NCBI GenBank assembly: GCA_964383325.1
Contig: CAYLGY010000035.1
Span: forward strand, 1-27,450
DNA: 27,450 nt
Reading direction: 5' to 3'
Source of the DNA: CAYLGY01 sp964383325
Lineage (GTDB): Bacteria; Pseudomonadota; Alphaproteobacteria; Rhizobiales; Rhizobiaceae
In this document: piece after piece, positions 8,537-16,644 of the stretch
Layout: every line of letters begins with the position of its first letter
Position numbering within the stretch: position 1 is the first letter of the stretch
Made by a program: the position numbers and the translations under genes
The notes under the pieces: model-generated
Told to the model about the DNA's origin: nothing
The model's input: only the letters and a program-made list of their open reading frames with translations
Databases searched by the model: none

Positions 8537-9865
8537 ATGCGATTGTCGCGTTATTTCCTGCCTATCATGAAAGAGAATCCGCGCGAGGCCGAAATCGTCT
8601 CGCATCGCCTGATGCTGCGCGCCGGCATGATCCATCAGCAGGGCGCCGGCAGCTTTTCCTGGCTGCCGCTGGGGATGCGGGTTCTGCAGAAGGTCAATCG
8701 CATCATCCGGGAGGAACAGGACCGTGCCGGAGCCATCGAGATCCTGATGCCGACCATACAGTCCGCTGATTTATGGCGAGAAAGCGGGCGCTATGATGAC
8801 TACGGAAAGGAAATGTTGCGGATCATTGATCGGCACGAGCGCGACATGCTCTACGGACCGACCAATGAAGAGATGGTAACGGACATTTTCCGTTCCCATG
8901 TCCGGTCCTACAAGGATCTTCCGCTCAATCTCTATCATATCCAATGGAAATATCGCGACGAGGTTCGCCCGCGCTTCGGCGTCATGCGCTCACGCGAGTT
9001 TCTGATGAAGGATGCCTATTCCTTCGATCTGGACCATGAAGGCGCCAAGGCCGCCTATAATCGGATGTTCGTTTCCTATCTGCGCACATTCGAGCGCATG
9101 GGCATGCAGGCGATCCCGATGCGGGCCGATACCGGACCAATCGGGGGCAATCTCAGCCATGAATTCATTATTCTTGCCGACACGGGCGAATCGGCCGTCT
9201 ATTGCCATCGGGACTATCTCGGATTCGATATCCCGGGAGAAGACACGGACTTTACCGATTCTGCCACGATGGCCGCGCTGGTAGAGAAATGGACCGGCCC
9301 CTATGCGGCCACGGAAGAAATGCATGATGAGGCGGTCTGGGCGACGATCCCGGAAGCAGACCGTGTCGCGGCGCGCGGCATTGAAGTGGGGCATATCTTC
9401 CATTTCGGCACGAAATATTCGAAACCCATGGGTGCGACCGTTACCGGACCGGACGGGCGCGAACATGCGGTCTCAATGGGATCGTACGGAATTGGCCCTT
9501 CGCGCCTTGTCGCTGCCATTATCGAGGCCTCGCATGATGAGGCCGGCATCATCTGGCCGGAGCCGGTGGCGCCGTTCGATGCCATCATCATTCACATGAA
9601 ACCGGGAGATTCTGCCTGCGATGCCATGACCGGAGAAATCGAGGCGGCAATGAAACGCGCGGGATTCGACGTGCTGGTTGACGACAGCGATCAGCGTCCC
9701 GGGGCGAAATTTGCGAGCGCGGATCTGATCGGCATTCCGTGGCAGGTGATCGTCGGTCCGCGCGGCGTTGCGGCTGGGCAAGTCGAACTCAAGTACCGGC
9801 GTAGCGGAGAAAGGCTCAATCTCACACCGGAGGCTGCGATCGAACGGATCAGCGGACAGAAATGA
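8537..9865 (+). CDS. proS: Proline--tRNA ligase, short bacterial type
   Basis: Charges tRNA-Pro with proline. The 442 aa fit the alphaproteobacterial short form, which lacks the editing insertion of E. coli ProRS (572 aa). Class II motifs are visible: motif 1 around RAGMIHQQGAGSFSWLPLG, motif 2 in QWKYRDEVRPRFGVMRSREF, and motif 3 in GSYGIGPSRLVAAI. The anticodon-binding domain occupies roughly the last 100 residues (AIIIHMKPGD to the end, with VDDSDQRPGAKFASAD). ATG 8537 has AGGGGT 6-7 nt upstream and begins MRLSRYFLP, the usual family start. A TTG 15 codons upstream is also open but less likely. The stop overlaps the next start (ATGA). Confidence 0.96.
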   Translation: MRLSRYFLPIMKENPREAEIVSHRLMLRAGMIHQQGAGSFSWLPLGMRVLQKVNRIIREEQDRAGAIEILMPTIQSADLWRESGRYDDYGKEMLRIIDRHERDMLYGPTNEEMVTDIFRSHVRSYKDLPLNLYHIQWKYRDEVRPRFGVMRSREFLMKDAYSFDLDHEGAKAAYNRMFVSYLRTFERMGMQAIPMRADTGPIGGNLSHEFIILADTGESAVYCHRDYLGFDIPGEDTDFTDSATMAALVEKWTGPYAATEEMHDEAVWATIPEADRVAARGIEVGHIFHFGTKYSKPMGATVTGPDGREHAVSMGSYGIGPSRLVAAIIEASHDEAGIIWPEPVAPFDAIIIHMKPGDSACDAMTGEIEAAMKRAGFDVLVDDSDQRPGAKFASADLIGIPWQVIVGPRGVAAGQVELKYRRSGERLNLTPEAAIERISGQK

Positions 9866-11145
9866 GGGTTGAGGGAGCCTCGAACCGGACCGCCATGCCA
9901 TTCGGCAGGGTCGAGCGCATGATTGCCTGGCGGTATCTGCGTTCCCGGCGCAAGGAGGCCGTCATTTCGGTGATTGCATCGATCTCCTTCCTCGGAATCA
10001 TGCTTGGAGTTGCCACGCTGATCATCGTCATGGCGGTGATGAACGGCTTCCGCACAGAATTGCTGACCCGAATCCTTGGTGTGAATGGCCACGTGGTCGT
10101 TCAGGCCATGGATCGAAATCTCAACGACTATGAAGACCTGGCGCAACGGTTTGAGCAGGTTGGTGGGGTCCTTACGGCAATCCCCCTCGTGGAGGGTCAG
10201 ACCCTGGCCTCGGGGACCGTTGGGGCCGGCACTGGAACCTTGGTCCGCGGCATTCGCGGCAGCGACCTTGCCCGCATGGAATTGGTAGCAAGGAATATCC
10301 GCGCCGGTTCGATCGCCGATTTCGAAGCGTCGCAAGGGGTCGCAATCGGCTCTCGTTTGGCGCAGAATCTGGGTCTCGGCATCGATGATCTGATTACCTT
10401 GATCTCGCCCGACGGCGACATCACGCCTTTCGGAACCACTCCGCGAGTCAAGGCCTATCCGGTGATTGCGATCTTCGAGGTCGGAATGTCGGAGTATGAT
10501 GCATCGATTGTCTACATGCCGCTGGAGGAGGCACAGCTCTACTTCAATTCCGAGGATAATGTCCAAACGATCGAGATCTTTGTCGAAGATCCCGACCGGA
10601 TCGACGGCTTGCGGCTTGATCTGACGGAGGCAGCGGGCCGCGAGCTCTTCATGCTTGACTGGCGGCAACGCAACCAGACCTTCTTTTCTGCCTTGCAGGT
10701 TGAGCGCAACGTCATGTTCATGATCCTGACGCTGATCGTCCTGGTGGCAGCGCTGAACATCGTTTCCGGACTGGTAATGCTGGTGAAGGACAAGGGCCAT
10801 GACATTGCCATTCTGCGAACTGTGGGCGCTACCAGCAGCGCAGTGATGCGCATCTTCTTCATGACCGGCGCGGCGATCGGCATAGTGGGGACTCTCGCCG
10901 GCGTGTTCCTCGGGATTGTCGTATGTCTCAACGTCGAGTCGATCCGCGAGTTCTTCTCCTGGTTGTCGGGCACGACCCTGTTCAATCCCGAACTCTATTT
11001 TCTCAGCCAACTGCCAGCCAAGATGGACGCGGCGGAGGTCATAAGTGTCGTCGCGATGGCGGTGCTGCTTTCCTTCGCCGCGACCCTGGTGCCGGCATGG
11101 CGTGCGTCGCGGCTCGATCCGGTCGAAGCATTGAGATATGAATGA
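9862..11145 (+). CDS. lolC: Lipoprotein-releasing ABC transporter permease (LolC/LolE family)
   Basis: Membrane subunit of the Lol exporter, which releases outer-membrane lipoproteins from the inner membrane to LolA. The 427-aa protein has one N-terminal helix (about residues 35-60, ISFLGIMLGVATLIIVMAVMNGF) and a large periplasmic MacB-like domain opening GVNGHVVVQ. Three C-terminal helices follow from about residue 285 on, and the ending PAWRASRLDPVEALRYE is typical of the family. Only one permease gene is present, so it probably works as a homodimer where E. coli uses LolC plus LolE. ATG 9862 overlaps the proS stop; ATG 9895 (MPFGRVERMIAWRYL) is an equally plausible start. The stop overlaps lolD. 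Confidence 0.94.
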   Translation: MRVEGASNRTAMPFGRVERMIAWRYLRSRRKEAVISVIASISFLGIMLGVATLIIVMAVMNGFRTELLTRILGVNGHVVVQAMDRNLNDYEDLAQRFEQVGGVLTAIPLVEGQTLASGTVGAGTGTLVRGIRGSDLARMELVARNIRAGSIADFEASQGVAIGSRLAQNLGLGIDDLITLISPDGDITPFGTTPRVKAYPVIAIFEVGMSEYDASIVYMPLEEAQLYFNSEDNVQTIEIFVEDPDRIDGLRLDLTEAAGRELFMLDWRQRNQTFFSALQVERNVMFMILTLIVLVAALNIVSGLVMLVKDKGHDIAILRTVGATSSAVMRIFFMTGAAIGIVGTLAGVFLGIVVCLNVESIREFFSWLSGTTLFNPELYFLSQLPAKMDAAEVISVVAMAVLLSFAATLVPAWRASRLDPVEALRYE

Positions 11146-11834
11146 TGGCAGATAAGGCCGTCCTCGAACTGGTTGGGCTTGGCCGCAGCTACCCGCAGGC
11201 GGGCGGCGAACTGGTGATTCTCGATCAGGCCGAATTTTCGCTCCAGCGTGGGGAGATGGTAGCGTTGGTGGCGCCTTCGGGTGCCGGCAAGTCAACCTTG
11301 CTGCATCTTGCGGGCCTGCTCGAATATCCGGATTCCGGAGACATATTCATTGAAGGTCGGAGTTGCGCCGGCCTCAACGATCGCGATCGCACTGCCATTC
11401 GCCGCAATTCAATCGGCTTTGTTTACCAGTTTCACCATCTGCTGCCGGAATTCAGTGCCCTCGAGAATGTGATGCTGCCGCAAATGCTTGCCGGTCTGGA
11501 TCGCGCAGAGGCGGCGGCAAGAGCCGTCCAACTGCTCGAATACCTGAAGATCGGAAATCGGGCGAGCCACCGACCGAGCGAACTGTCGGGCGGGGAACAG
11601 CAACGCGTTGCGATTGCGCGGGCGGTCGCGAATGCGCCGCGCATACTGCTAGCTGACGAGCCGACTGGAAATCTCGACCCGGCAACGGCCAGCCATGTGT
11701 TCGCTGCGCTGGAGGCGCTGGTACGCCAGTCGGGGCTGGCCATGCTGATTGCAACGCATAATCATGAGCTGGCGGCGCGGATGGACCGTCGGATCACGCT
11801 CCGCGACGGGCGGATCGTGCCACTTGGATCCTGA
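11142..11834 (+). CDS. lolD: Lipoprotein-releasing ABC transporter ATP-binding protein
   Basis: ATPase of the Lol lipoprotein exporter, partner of the preceding permease. The 230-aa protein has a Walker A APSGAGKST (44-52; Ala replaces the first Gly, a variant I recall in alphaproteobacterial LolD), a Q-loop in YQFHHLLPEF, the ABC signature LSGGEQQRVAIARA, Walker B ILLADEPTGNLD and the switch His in ATHNHEL. Two ATG codons occur side by side (11142 and 11145); the first overlaps the permease TGA. This gives tight coupling of permease and ATPase. The next gene begins 8 nt after the stop. Confidence 0.96.
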   Translation: MMADKAVLELVGLGRSYPQAGGELVILDQAEFSLQRGEMVALVAPSGAGKSTLLHLAGLLEYPDSGDIFIEGRSCAGLNDRDRTAIRRNSIGFVYQFHHLLPEFSALENVMLPQMLAGLDRAEAAARAVQLLEYLKIGNRASHRPSELSGGEQQRVAIARAVANAPRILLADEPTGNLDPATASHVFAALEALVRQSGLAMLIATHNHELAARMDRRITLRDGRIVPLGS

Positions 11835-11842
11835 GAGGAAAG

Positions 11843-12805
11843 ATGACCGGGACAGCTTTGCCGGATTGGAACGATGCGCACGCCGCGCGGCTGCGGATTG
11901 CGCCTTACACTCATCGCACACCGGTCATGATCAGTACACAGCTGAATCGACTTACCGGTGCCAGCCTGTTCTTCAAATGCGAAAACCTGCAGCGCACGGG
12001 CTCGTTCAAGGCGCGGGGTGCCTGCAATGCGGTCTTCAGTCTGGATGAGGAGACGGCGCAGCGAGGGGTCGCAACGCATTCTTCCGGCAATCATGGGCAG
12101 GCGCTTTCTTTTGCCGCTGCGCGGCGCGGCATACCCGCATGGATCGTGATGCCCGAGACTGCACCGGCAGTAAAGCGGGCCGCAGTGGAGGCCTATGGCG
12201 GGCAAGTAATCACCTGCGCTGCCGGACTTGCCGCACGGGAAGCTGCGTTGCAGAACATATTGGCGGAGACTGGTGCACATCTCGTGCATCCTTATGCGGA
12301 TGCAAAGGTGATTGCCGGTCAGGCAAGTGTGAGCATCGAACTGATCGAGGAAGTCGGGGAGCTGGACGAGATCGTCGCACCAATCGGCGGCGGCGGACTG
12401 ATCTCGGGAGTTGCGCTGGCTGCGTCGCAACTAGCGCCACAGGCCAAGATATTTGCCGCCGAACCGGAACTTGCTGATGACGCCTATCGCTCGCTGGCTG
12501 CCGGACGCCTGATCGAGGGTGCAGATGCGCCTGCGACTGTCGCCGATGGCCTGCGCGCCTCACTCAAGCCCATGACTTGGCATTTTGTCCGCCAGCATGT
12601 CGCTGGCGTTCGCATTGCATCGGAACAGCAGATCATCGAAGCGATGCAACTCATCTGGCAACGGATGAAATTGATCGTGGAGCCTTCCGGGGCGGTCCCC
12701 CTCGCGGCACTCTTGCGGTCTCCAGAGCTCATTCGTGGAAAACGGGTAGGGATCATCCTGAGCGGGGGCAATGTGGATCTGGAACGCCTTCCCTGGCAGC
12801 ACTGA
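11843..12805 (+). CDS. PLP-dependent threonine/serine dehydratase-like protein
   Basis: Fold-type II pyridoxal-phosphate enzyme of the threonine dehydratase / serine racemase / 3-hydroxyaspartate dehydratase group, 320 aa. The PLP-binding lysine is Lys56 in GSFKARGA, SSGNHGQ (80-86) contacts the cofactor, the phosphate loop is PIGGGGLISG, and the C-terminal SGGNVD binds the pyridine ring. The length matches the catabolic type; no ACT regulatory domain is present, so it is not the biosynthetic IlvA form. The exact substrate cannot be told from sequence. GAGGAA lies 3 nt before the ATG. It is 8 nt from lolD, so probably co-transcribed, although functionally unrelated. Confidence 0.88.
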   Translation: MTGTALPDWNDAHAARLRIAPYTHRTPVMISTQLNRLTGASLFFKCENLQRTGSFKARGACNAVFSLDEETAQRGVATHSSGNHGQALSFAAARRGIPAWIVMPETAPAVKRAAVEAYGGQVITCAAGLAAREAALQNILAETGAHLVHPYADAKVIAGQASVSIELIEEVGELDEIVAPIGGGGLISGVALAASQLAPQAKIFAAEPELADDAYRSLAAGRLIEGADAPATVADGLRASLKPMTWHFVRQHVAGVRIASEQQIIEAMQLIWQRMKLIVEPSGAVPLAALLRSPELIRGKRVGIILSGGNVDLERLPWQH

Positions 12806-12839
12806 AACACCATGAGATGCGCGTGGCGACATTTCAGTC

Positions 12840-12870
12840 TTGACGAAAGAACAAAAATCGAACAAAGAAC
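12840..12870 (+). promoter_or_regulatory. SOS promoter: TTGACG -35 abutting a perfect LexA box
   Basis: TTGACG (12840-12845) is a near-consensus -35. Immediately downstream, GAAC-AAAAATC-GAAC (12849-12863) is a perfect alphaproteobacterial LexA operator, and a third GAAC follows at 12867-12870. The -10 is poorly conserved (CAAAGA region, 12863-12868). An operator between -35 and -10 would block RNA polymerase until LexA is cleaved. The site is 32 nt upstream of the small ORF at 12895. Confidence 0.75.
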
Positions 12871-12894
12871 GAAAGAGGAACATGGAGGAATGCC

Positions 12895-12981
12895 ATGAAG
12901 GGATTCGTGCAGGACCTGCTTTCGTTGCTGTCAATGGCTTTGTTCGTTACAGCCTTCGCGCTGTGGACATCCGTGATGTGA
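12895..12981 (+). CDS. SOS-type 28-residue single-span membrane peptide
   Basis: ATG 12895 to TGA 12979-12981 encodes 28 residues. It begins MKGFVQDLLSLLSMALF, continues through a hydrophobic stretch (about residues 8-27) with Trp24, and ends SVM. One lysine and one aspartate at the N-terminus are the only charges. A strong ribosome binding site (GGAGGA, 12884-12889) lies 5 nt before the ATG, and a LexA box lies 32 nt upstream. Size, hydrophobicity and LexA control resemble SOS membrane peptides such as E. coli TisB (29 aa) and Caulobacter SidA (29 aa, a division inhibitor). I see no sequence identity that I can vouch for, so function is inferred only from architecture. dnaE begins 112 nt downstream. 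Confidence 0.6.
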   Translation: MKGFVQDLLSLLSMALFVTAFALWTSVM

Positions 12982-12995
12982 ACGGTCTCGAATGT

Positions 12996-13021
12996 GGATC
13001 GCCGGCAGAATCTGGCGATCC
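12996..13021 (+). other. Hairpin between the small ORF and dnaE
   Basis: GGATCGCC (12996-13003) and GGCGATCC (13014-13021) form a perfect 8-bp stem around a 10-nt loop, 14 nt after the small ORF stop. No T run follows, so it is not a classic terminator. It may stabilise the mini-mRNA 3' end or limit read-through into dnaE. No convincing separate dnaE promoter is visible between 12982 and 13093. Confidence 0.5.
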
Positions 13022-13093
13022 GGGATGGACAGTAATGAATGCATCGAGAACAGTTGCGCTTGAGATCGCCAGCAGGGGAGTCTGACGGGCACG

Positions 13094-16000
13094 ATGAACA
13101 GGGACACGGGTTCAGAGCGGCTTTTCATTCATCTGCGGGTGCACTCAGCCTATTCATTGCTGGAGGGCGCACTGCCCATTGAGCGCATCGTGTCCTTTGC
13201 CATTGCCGACGGATGTCCTGCGATCGCGGTTACCGACACCAACAATCTCTTCGGTGCACTTGAATTTGCCCAGAAGGCAAGCAAGTCGGGAGTACAGCCG
13301 ATCATCGGCTGTCAACTGGATGTCAAGCTTGATGAGTTCGCGCCGGACGGGAGTGATCTGGACCGCAACCGTCGCAATGGCCGCTCCCTGTCGTCGCTCG
13401 TATTGATAGCTGCCAGTCAGGAGGGGTACGCAAATCTGGTTCGCATCGTTTCGGCTGCCTATCTCGATACCGAGGATGGAGATCCGCCGCATGCGAACTC
13501 CGAATTGCTGCAACAACATGCCGAGGGACTCATCTGCCTGAGCGGCGGACCGGACGGTCCAGTGGACCTTGCCTTGTCTGCCGGGCACCCGGACCGGGCG
13601 ACAGCCCGCTTGAATCGGTTACGCGAAATCTTCGGCGACCGGCTGTATGTGGAACTGCAGCGACACGAGGGGCATGACAAGGCAGTCGAAGCGCTTGTCA
13701 TCGAACTGGCCTATGCCGAGCGGCTGCCCCTGGTTGCAACTTGCGACGCCTTTTTTCCCAGCCGTGCTGATTTCGATGCACATGATGCGCTGCTGGCGAT
13801 AGCGTCTGGTTCGGTCGTGGCATCCGACGATCGGCGTCGGGTTACGCCGGACCACTATCTCCGCCCACAGGCGGAGATGATCGAATTGTTTCAAGATATT
13901 CCAGAAGCAATTGACAATACAGTCGAAATCGCCTTGCGGTGCAACTACTTTCCGCAGACTCGCGCTCCAATCCTGCCGCGCTTTACCCATGGCGGAACTG
14001 GAAAGGCAGCCAATGAAGCGGAAGCGCTGCGACAGGCGGCTTCAGCAGGACTTAGGGCGAGGCTCGAGCAATTCGGTATGGCCGCTGGGTTCACCGAACA
14101 GGATTACCGGGAGCGTCTGGACTACGAGCTCGGCATCATCGAGCGCATGAAGTTTCCCGGTTACTTTCTCATCGTCGCCGACTTCATCCAGTGGGCGAAG
14201 CGGCGAGGCATTCCGGTCGGGCCGGGCCGAGGATCCGGAGCCGGCTCGCTGGTCGCCTGGGCGCTGACAATCACGGATGTCGATCCGTTGCGGTTTTCCT
14301 TGCTCTTCGAACGCTTCCTCAATCCGGACCGTGTTTCCATGCCGGATTTCGACATTGATTTCTGCCAGGACCGCCGCGACGAAGTCATCCGCTATGTGCA
14401 GGAGAAATATGGCCGCGATCAGGTAGCGCAGATCATCACGTTCGGAACACTTCAGGCACGCGCCGTTCTTCGCGATGTCGGCAGGGTATTGCAGATGCCC
14501 TACGGGCAGGTCGATCGGCTATGCAAGATGGTTCCTCAAAACCCTGCTGCGCCGGTGTCGTTGGAGAAAGCAATCGAGGGTGAGCCCCGTTTCGCCGAGG
14601 AGGTGGAACGCGAGCCGATCGTGGGCACTCTACTGGAAATCGCCAAGCGGCTCGAGGGCCTGTATCGCCATGCTTCCACGCATGCAGCCGGCATCGTCAT
14701 TGGCGACCGCCCGCTGCGGGAACTGGTGCCGCTCTATCGTGACCCGCGCTCCGACATGCCGGTTACCCAGTTCAACATGAAATGGGTTGAACAGGCCGGT
14801 CTGGTGAAGTTTGATTTCCTCGGGCTGAAGACCCTGACGGTGCTTGAGCGTGCGGTGCAGCTGGTATCACGCCGCGGGATCGATATCGATCTGGCCCGAA
14901 TTCCGCTGGATGATGCGGCGACATACGAAATGCTTTCACGGGGAACGGTCGTCGGCGTGTTCCAGGTGGAAAGCGCTGGCATGCGCAAAGCGCTGATCGG
15001 CATGAAGCCCGATCGGATAGAGGACATCATTGCGCTCGTGGCCTTGTACAGGCCGGGTCCGATGGAAAACATCCCGACCTACAACGCACGCAAGCATGGC
15101 GAGGAGGAGATCGCCTCCATCCATCCGAAGATCGACCATCTGGTGCGCGAGACGCAAGGGGTGATCGTCTATCAGGAACAGGTGATGCAGATTGCCCAGC
15201 AATTGGCGGGCTATTCTCTCGGAGAAGCCGATTTGCTGCGGCGTGCCATGGGCAAGAAGATCCGAGCCGAAATGGACAAGCAGCGGGCCCGTTTCGTGGA
15301 AGGCGCCGTGGAGCGTGGCGTTGCCCGCGCCCAGGCTGACACGATCTTCGACCTCCTGGCGAAGTTTGCCGACTATGGCTTCAACAAGAGTCATGCAGCG
15401 GCCTATGCAATCGTGTCATACCAGACAGCCTATATGAAGGCGCACTATCCTGTGGAGTTTCTGGCTGCTTCGATGACGCTGGATCTCTCCAATACGGACA
15501 AGTTGGCGGAATTCCGGCGAGACGCGCTTCGGCTTGGGATCGAGGTGGTGCCGCCTTCCGTCAACACTTCATTTCACGATTTCGAGGTCGGTGAAGGTCG
15601 CATTTTTTATGCGCTGGCGGCGCTGAAAGGTGTTGGCGAGGCGGCGGCGCGCCACATTGTCGAGAAGCGGGGCGACCGTCCTTTCGTTTCCCTGGAAGAT
15701 TTCTGTGAGCGCATCGATCCGCGCATCGTTGGCAAAAGGGTACTGGAGAGCCTGATTTCAGCAGGTGCGCTGGATGAGTTCGGGCGCGACCGGGCGGCAA
15801 TGATTGCTGGAATCGATCTTCTCACCGGTGTGGGCGCACAGGCCCAGAGGAATGCGCTGCAGGGGATGACGGACCTTTTTGGCGCCGGTTACGCGGAAAG
15901 GGCCGAAGAGATCCGCTTGCCGTCCGTCGAACACTGGACACCAGCAGAGCGCCTGCATCGGGAATTTCAGGTCGCGGGATTTTACCTGTCGGCACATCCG

Positions 16001-16558
16001 CTCGATGAATATGCGGGCGTGCTTGAGAAGATGCGCGTCCAGAACTGGGTCGAATTCGAAAGTGCAGTGAAACGTGGCGCTTCGGCCGGTCGCCTTGCAG
16101 GTACGGTTACTGCAAGACAGGAACGCAAGACACGTACCGGCAATCGCATGGGGATCGTCCAATTCTCCGATACGACAGGGCAGTTCGAGGCGGTGCTGTT
16201 TTCGGAGGCGCTGGCGCAATATCGCCACCTGTTGGAGCCCGGCAATTCGCTCGTCATCATGGTGGCCGCGGAAGATCGCCCGGAAGGCATCAATCTGCGC
16301 ATCCAGTCCGTGACCGCGCTGGAGGAGGAAGCGGGAAAATTGCAACGGGCCATGCGCATCTTCATCCGTGACCCGGAGCCGCTCGGCAGCATTGCAAGCA
16401 GGGTGAGCGAGCGCGGCGACGGGGAAGTCAGCATTGTCGTTCTGAAAGAGGAAGGGGGAGAGGTGGAGATCGCGTTGCCAGGCAAACGCAGCATCTCGAC
16501 CCGCATTGCCTCGGCCTTGCGGGGAGTACCTGGCGTCGTGGAGGTGGAACTCGTCTGA
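13094..16558 (+). CDS. dnaE: DNA polymerase III subunit alpha (replicative, DnaE1 type)
   Basis: Catalytic subunit of the replicative polymerase, 1154 aa. Domains in order: N-terminal PHP domain (about 10-280, HLRVHSAYSLLEGA and ITDTNNLFGALEFA); polymerase core with catalytic Asp420 and Asp422 in PDFDIDF and Asp574 in VKFDFLGLKTL; helix-hairpin-helix ALKGVGEAAARHIV near 843; OB fold at about 995-1065 (GRLAGTVTARQERK). Length and opening match DnaE1 and not the SOS polymerase DnaE2 (ImuC), which is shorter and begins differently. ATG 13094 is chosen as the first start before conserved sequence. It lies downstream of the LexA-controlled mini-gene with no clear promoter of its own, so some SOS read-through is possible. 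The stop overlaps a small ORF (TGATG). Confidence 0.96.
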   Translation: MNRDTGSERLFIHLRVHSAYSLLEGALPIERIVSFAIADGCPAIAVTDTNNLFGALEFAQKASKSGVQPIIGCQLDVKLDEFAPDGSDLDRNRRNGRSLSSLVLIAASQEGYANLVRIVSAAYLDTEDGDPPHANSELLQQHAEGLICLSGGPDGPVDLALSAGHPDRATARLNRLREIFGDRLYVELQRHEGHDKAVEALVIELAYAERLPLVATCDAFFPSRADFDAHDALLAIASGSVVASDDRRRVTPDHYLRPQAEMIELFQDIPEAIDNTVEIALRCNYFPQTRAPILPRFTHGGTGKAANEAEALRQAASAGLRARLEQFGMAAGFTEQDYRERLDYELGIIERMKFPGYFLIVADFIQWAKRRGIPVGPGRGSGAGSLVAWALTITDVDPLRFSLLFERFLNPDRVSMPDFDIDFCQDRRDEVIRYVQEKYGRDQVAQIITFGTLQARAVLRDVGRVLQMPYGQVDRLCKMVPQNPAAPVSLEKAIEGEPRFAEEVEREPIVGTLLEIAKRLEGLYRHASTHAAGIVIGDRPLRELVPLYRDPRSDMPVTQFNMKWVEQAGLVKFDFLGLKTLTVLERAVQLVSRRGIDIDLARIPLDDAATYEMLSRGTVVGVFQVESAGMRKALIGMKPDRIEDIIALVALYRPGPMENIPTYNARKHGEEEIASIHPKIDHLVRETQGVIVYQEQVMQIAQQLAGYSLGEADLLRRAMGKKIRAEMDKQRARFVEGAVERGVARAQADTIFDLLAKFADYGFNKSHAAAYAIVSYQTAYMKAHYPVEFLAASMTLDLSNTDKLAEFRRDALRLGIEVVPPSVNTSFHDFEVGEGRIFYALAALKGVGEAAARHIVEKRGDRPFVSLEDFCERIDPRIVGKRVLESLISAGALDEFGRDRAAMIAGIDLLTGVGAQAQRNALQGMTDLFGAGYAERAEEIRLPSVEHWTPAERLHREFQVAGFYLSAHPLDEYAGVLEKMRVQNWVEFESAVKRGASAGRLAGTVTARQERKTRTGNRMGIVQFSDTTGQFEAVLFSEALAQYRHLLEPGNSLVIMVAAEDRPEGINLRIQSVTALEEEAGKLQRAMRIFIRDPEPLGSIASRVSERGDGEVSIVVLKEEGGEVEIALPGKRSISTRIASALRGVPGVVEVELV

Positions 16559-16644
16559 TGGCCGCTTTTCGCATTCGGCGGGGGCTGGCAAGGCGGGTCG
16601 ATGAAATGGTAAAGGGCGATGCGAACTCTGCGGAGGGGACATGA
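16558..16644 (+). CDS. Possible coupled 28-codon ORF between dnaE and the hydrolase gene
   Basis: ATG 16558 overlaps the dnaE stop as TGATG, and its TGA (16642-16644) overlaps the next gene's ATG as ATGA, so the frame bridges the 82-nt gap exactly. The product would open MAAFRIRRGLARRVDEM, basic first and then acidic, with no membrane segment. The nearest GGAGG is about 13 nt upstream, which is too far for a strong site. It may be a real micro-protein, a coupling device that carries ribosomes from dnaE to the hydrolase gene, or chance. Confidence 0.28.
   Translation: MAAFRIRRGLARRVDEMVKGDANSAEGT

Noticed and set aside
9691..11295. 534-codon minus-strand frame opposite proS and lolC/E
   Set aside because: Antisense shadow crossing two real genes and their overlap, with low-complexity basic composition.
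12840..13085. 81-codon frame overlapping the 28-residue peptide and the dnaE leader
   Set aside because: It would start inside the -35/LexA region, ahead of any plausible transcript start, and its composition is not protein-like. The 28-codon frame has the ribosome binding site.
13094..16558. SOS mutagenesis polymerase DnaE2/ImuC, suggested by the upstream LexA box
   Set aside because: The length (1154 aa), N-terminal PHP sequence and C-terminal OB region match replicative DnaE1, and no imuA or imuB is adjacent.
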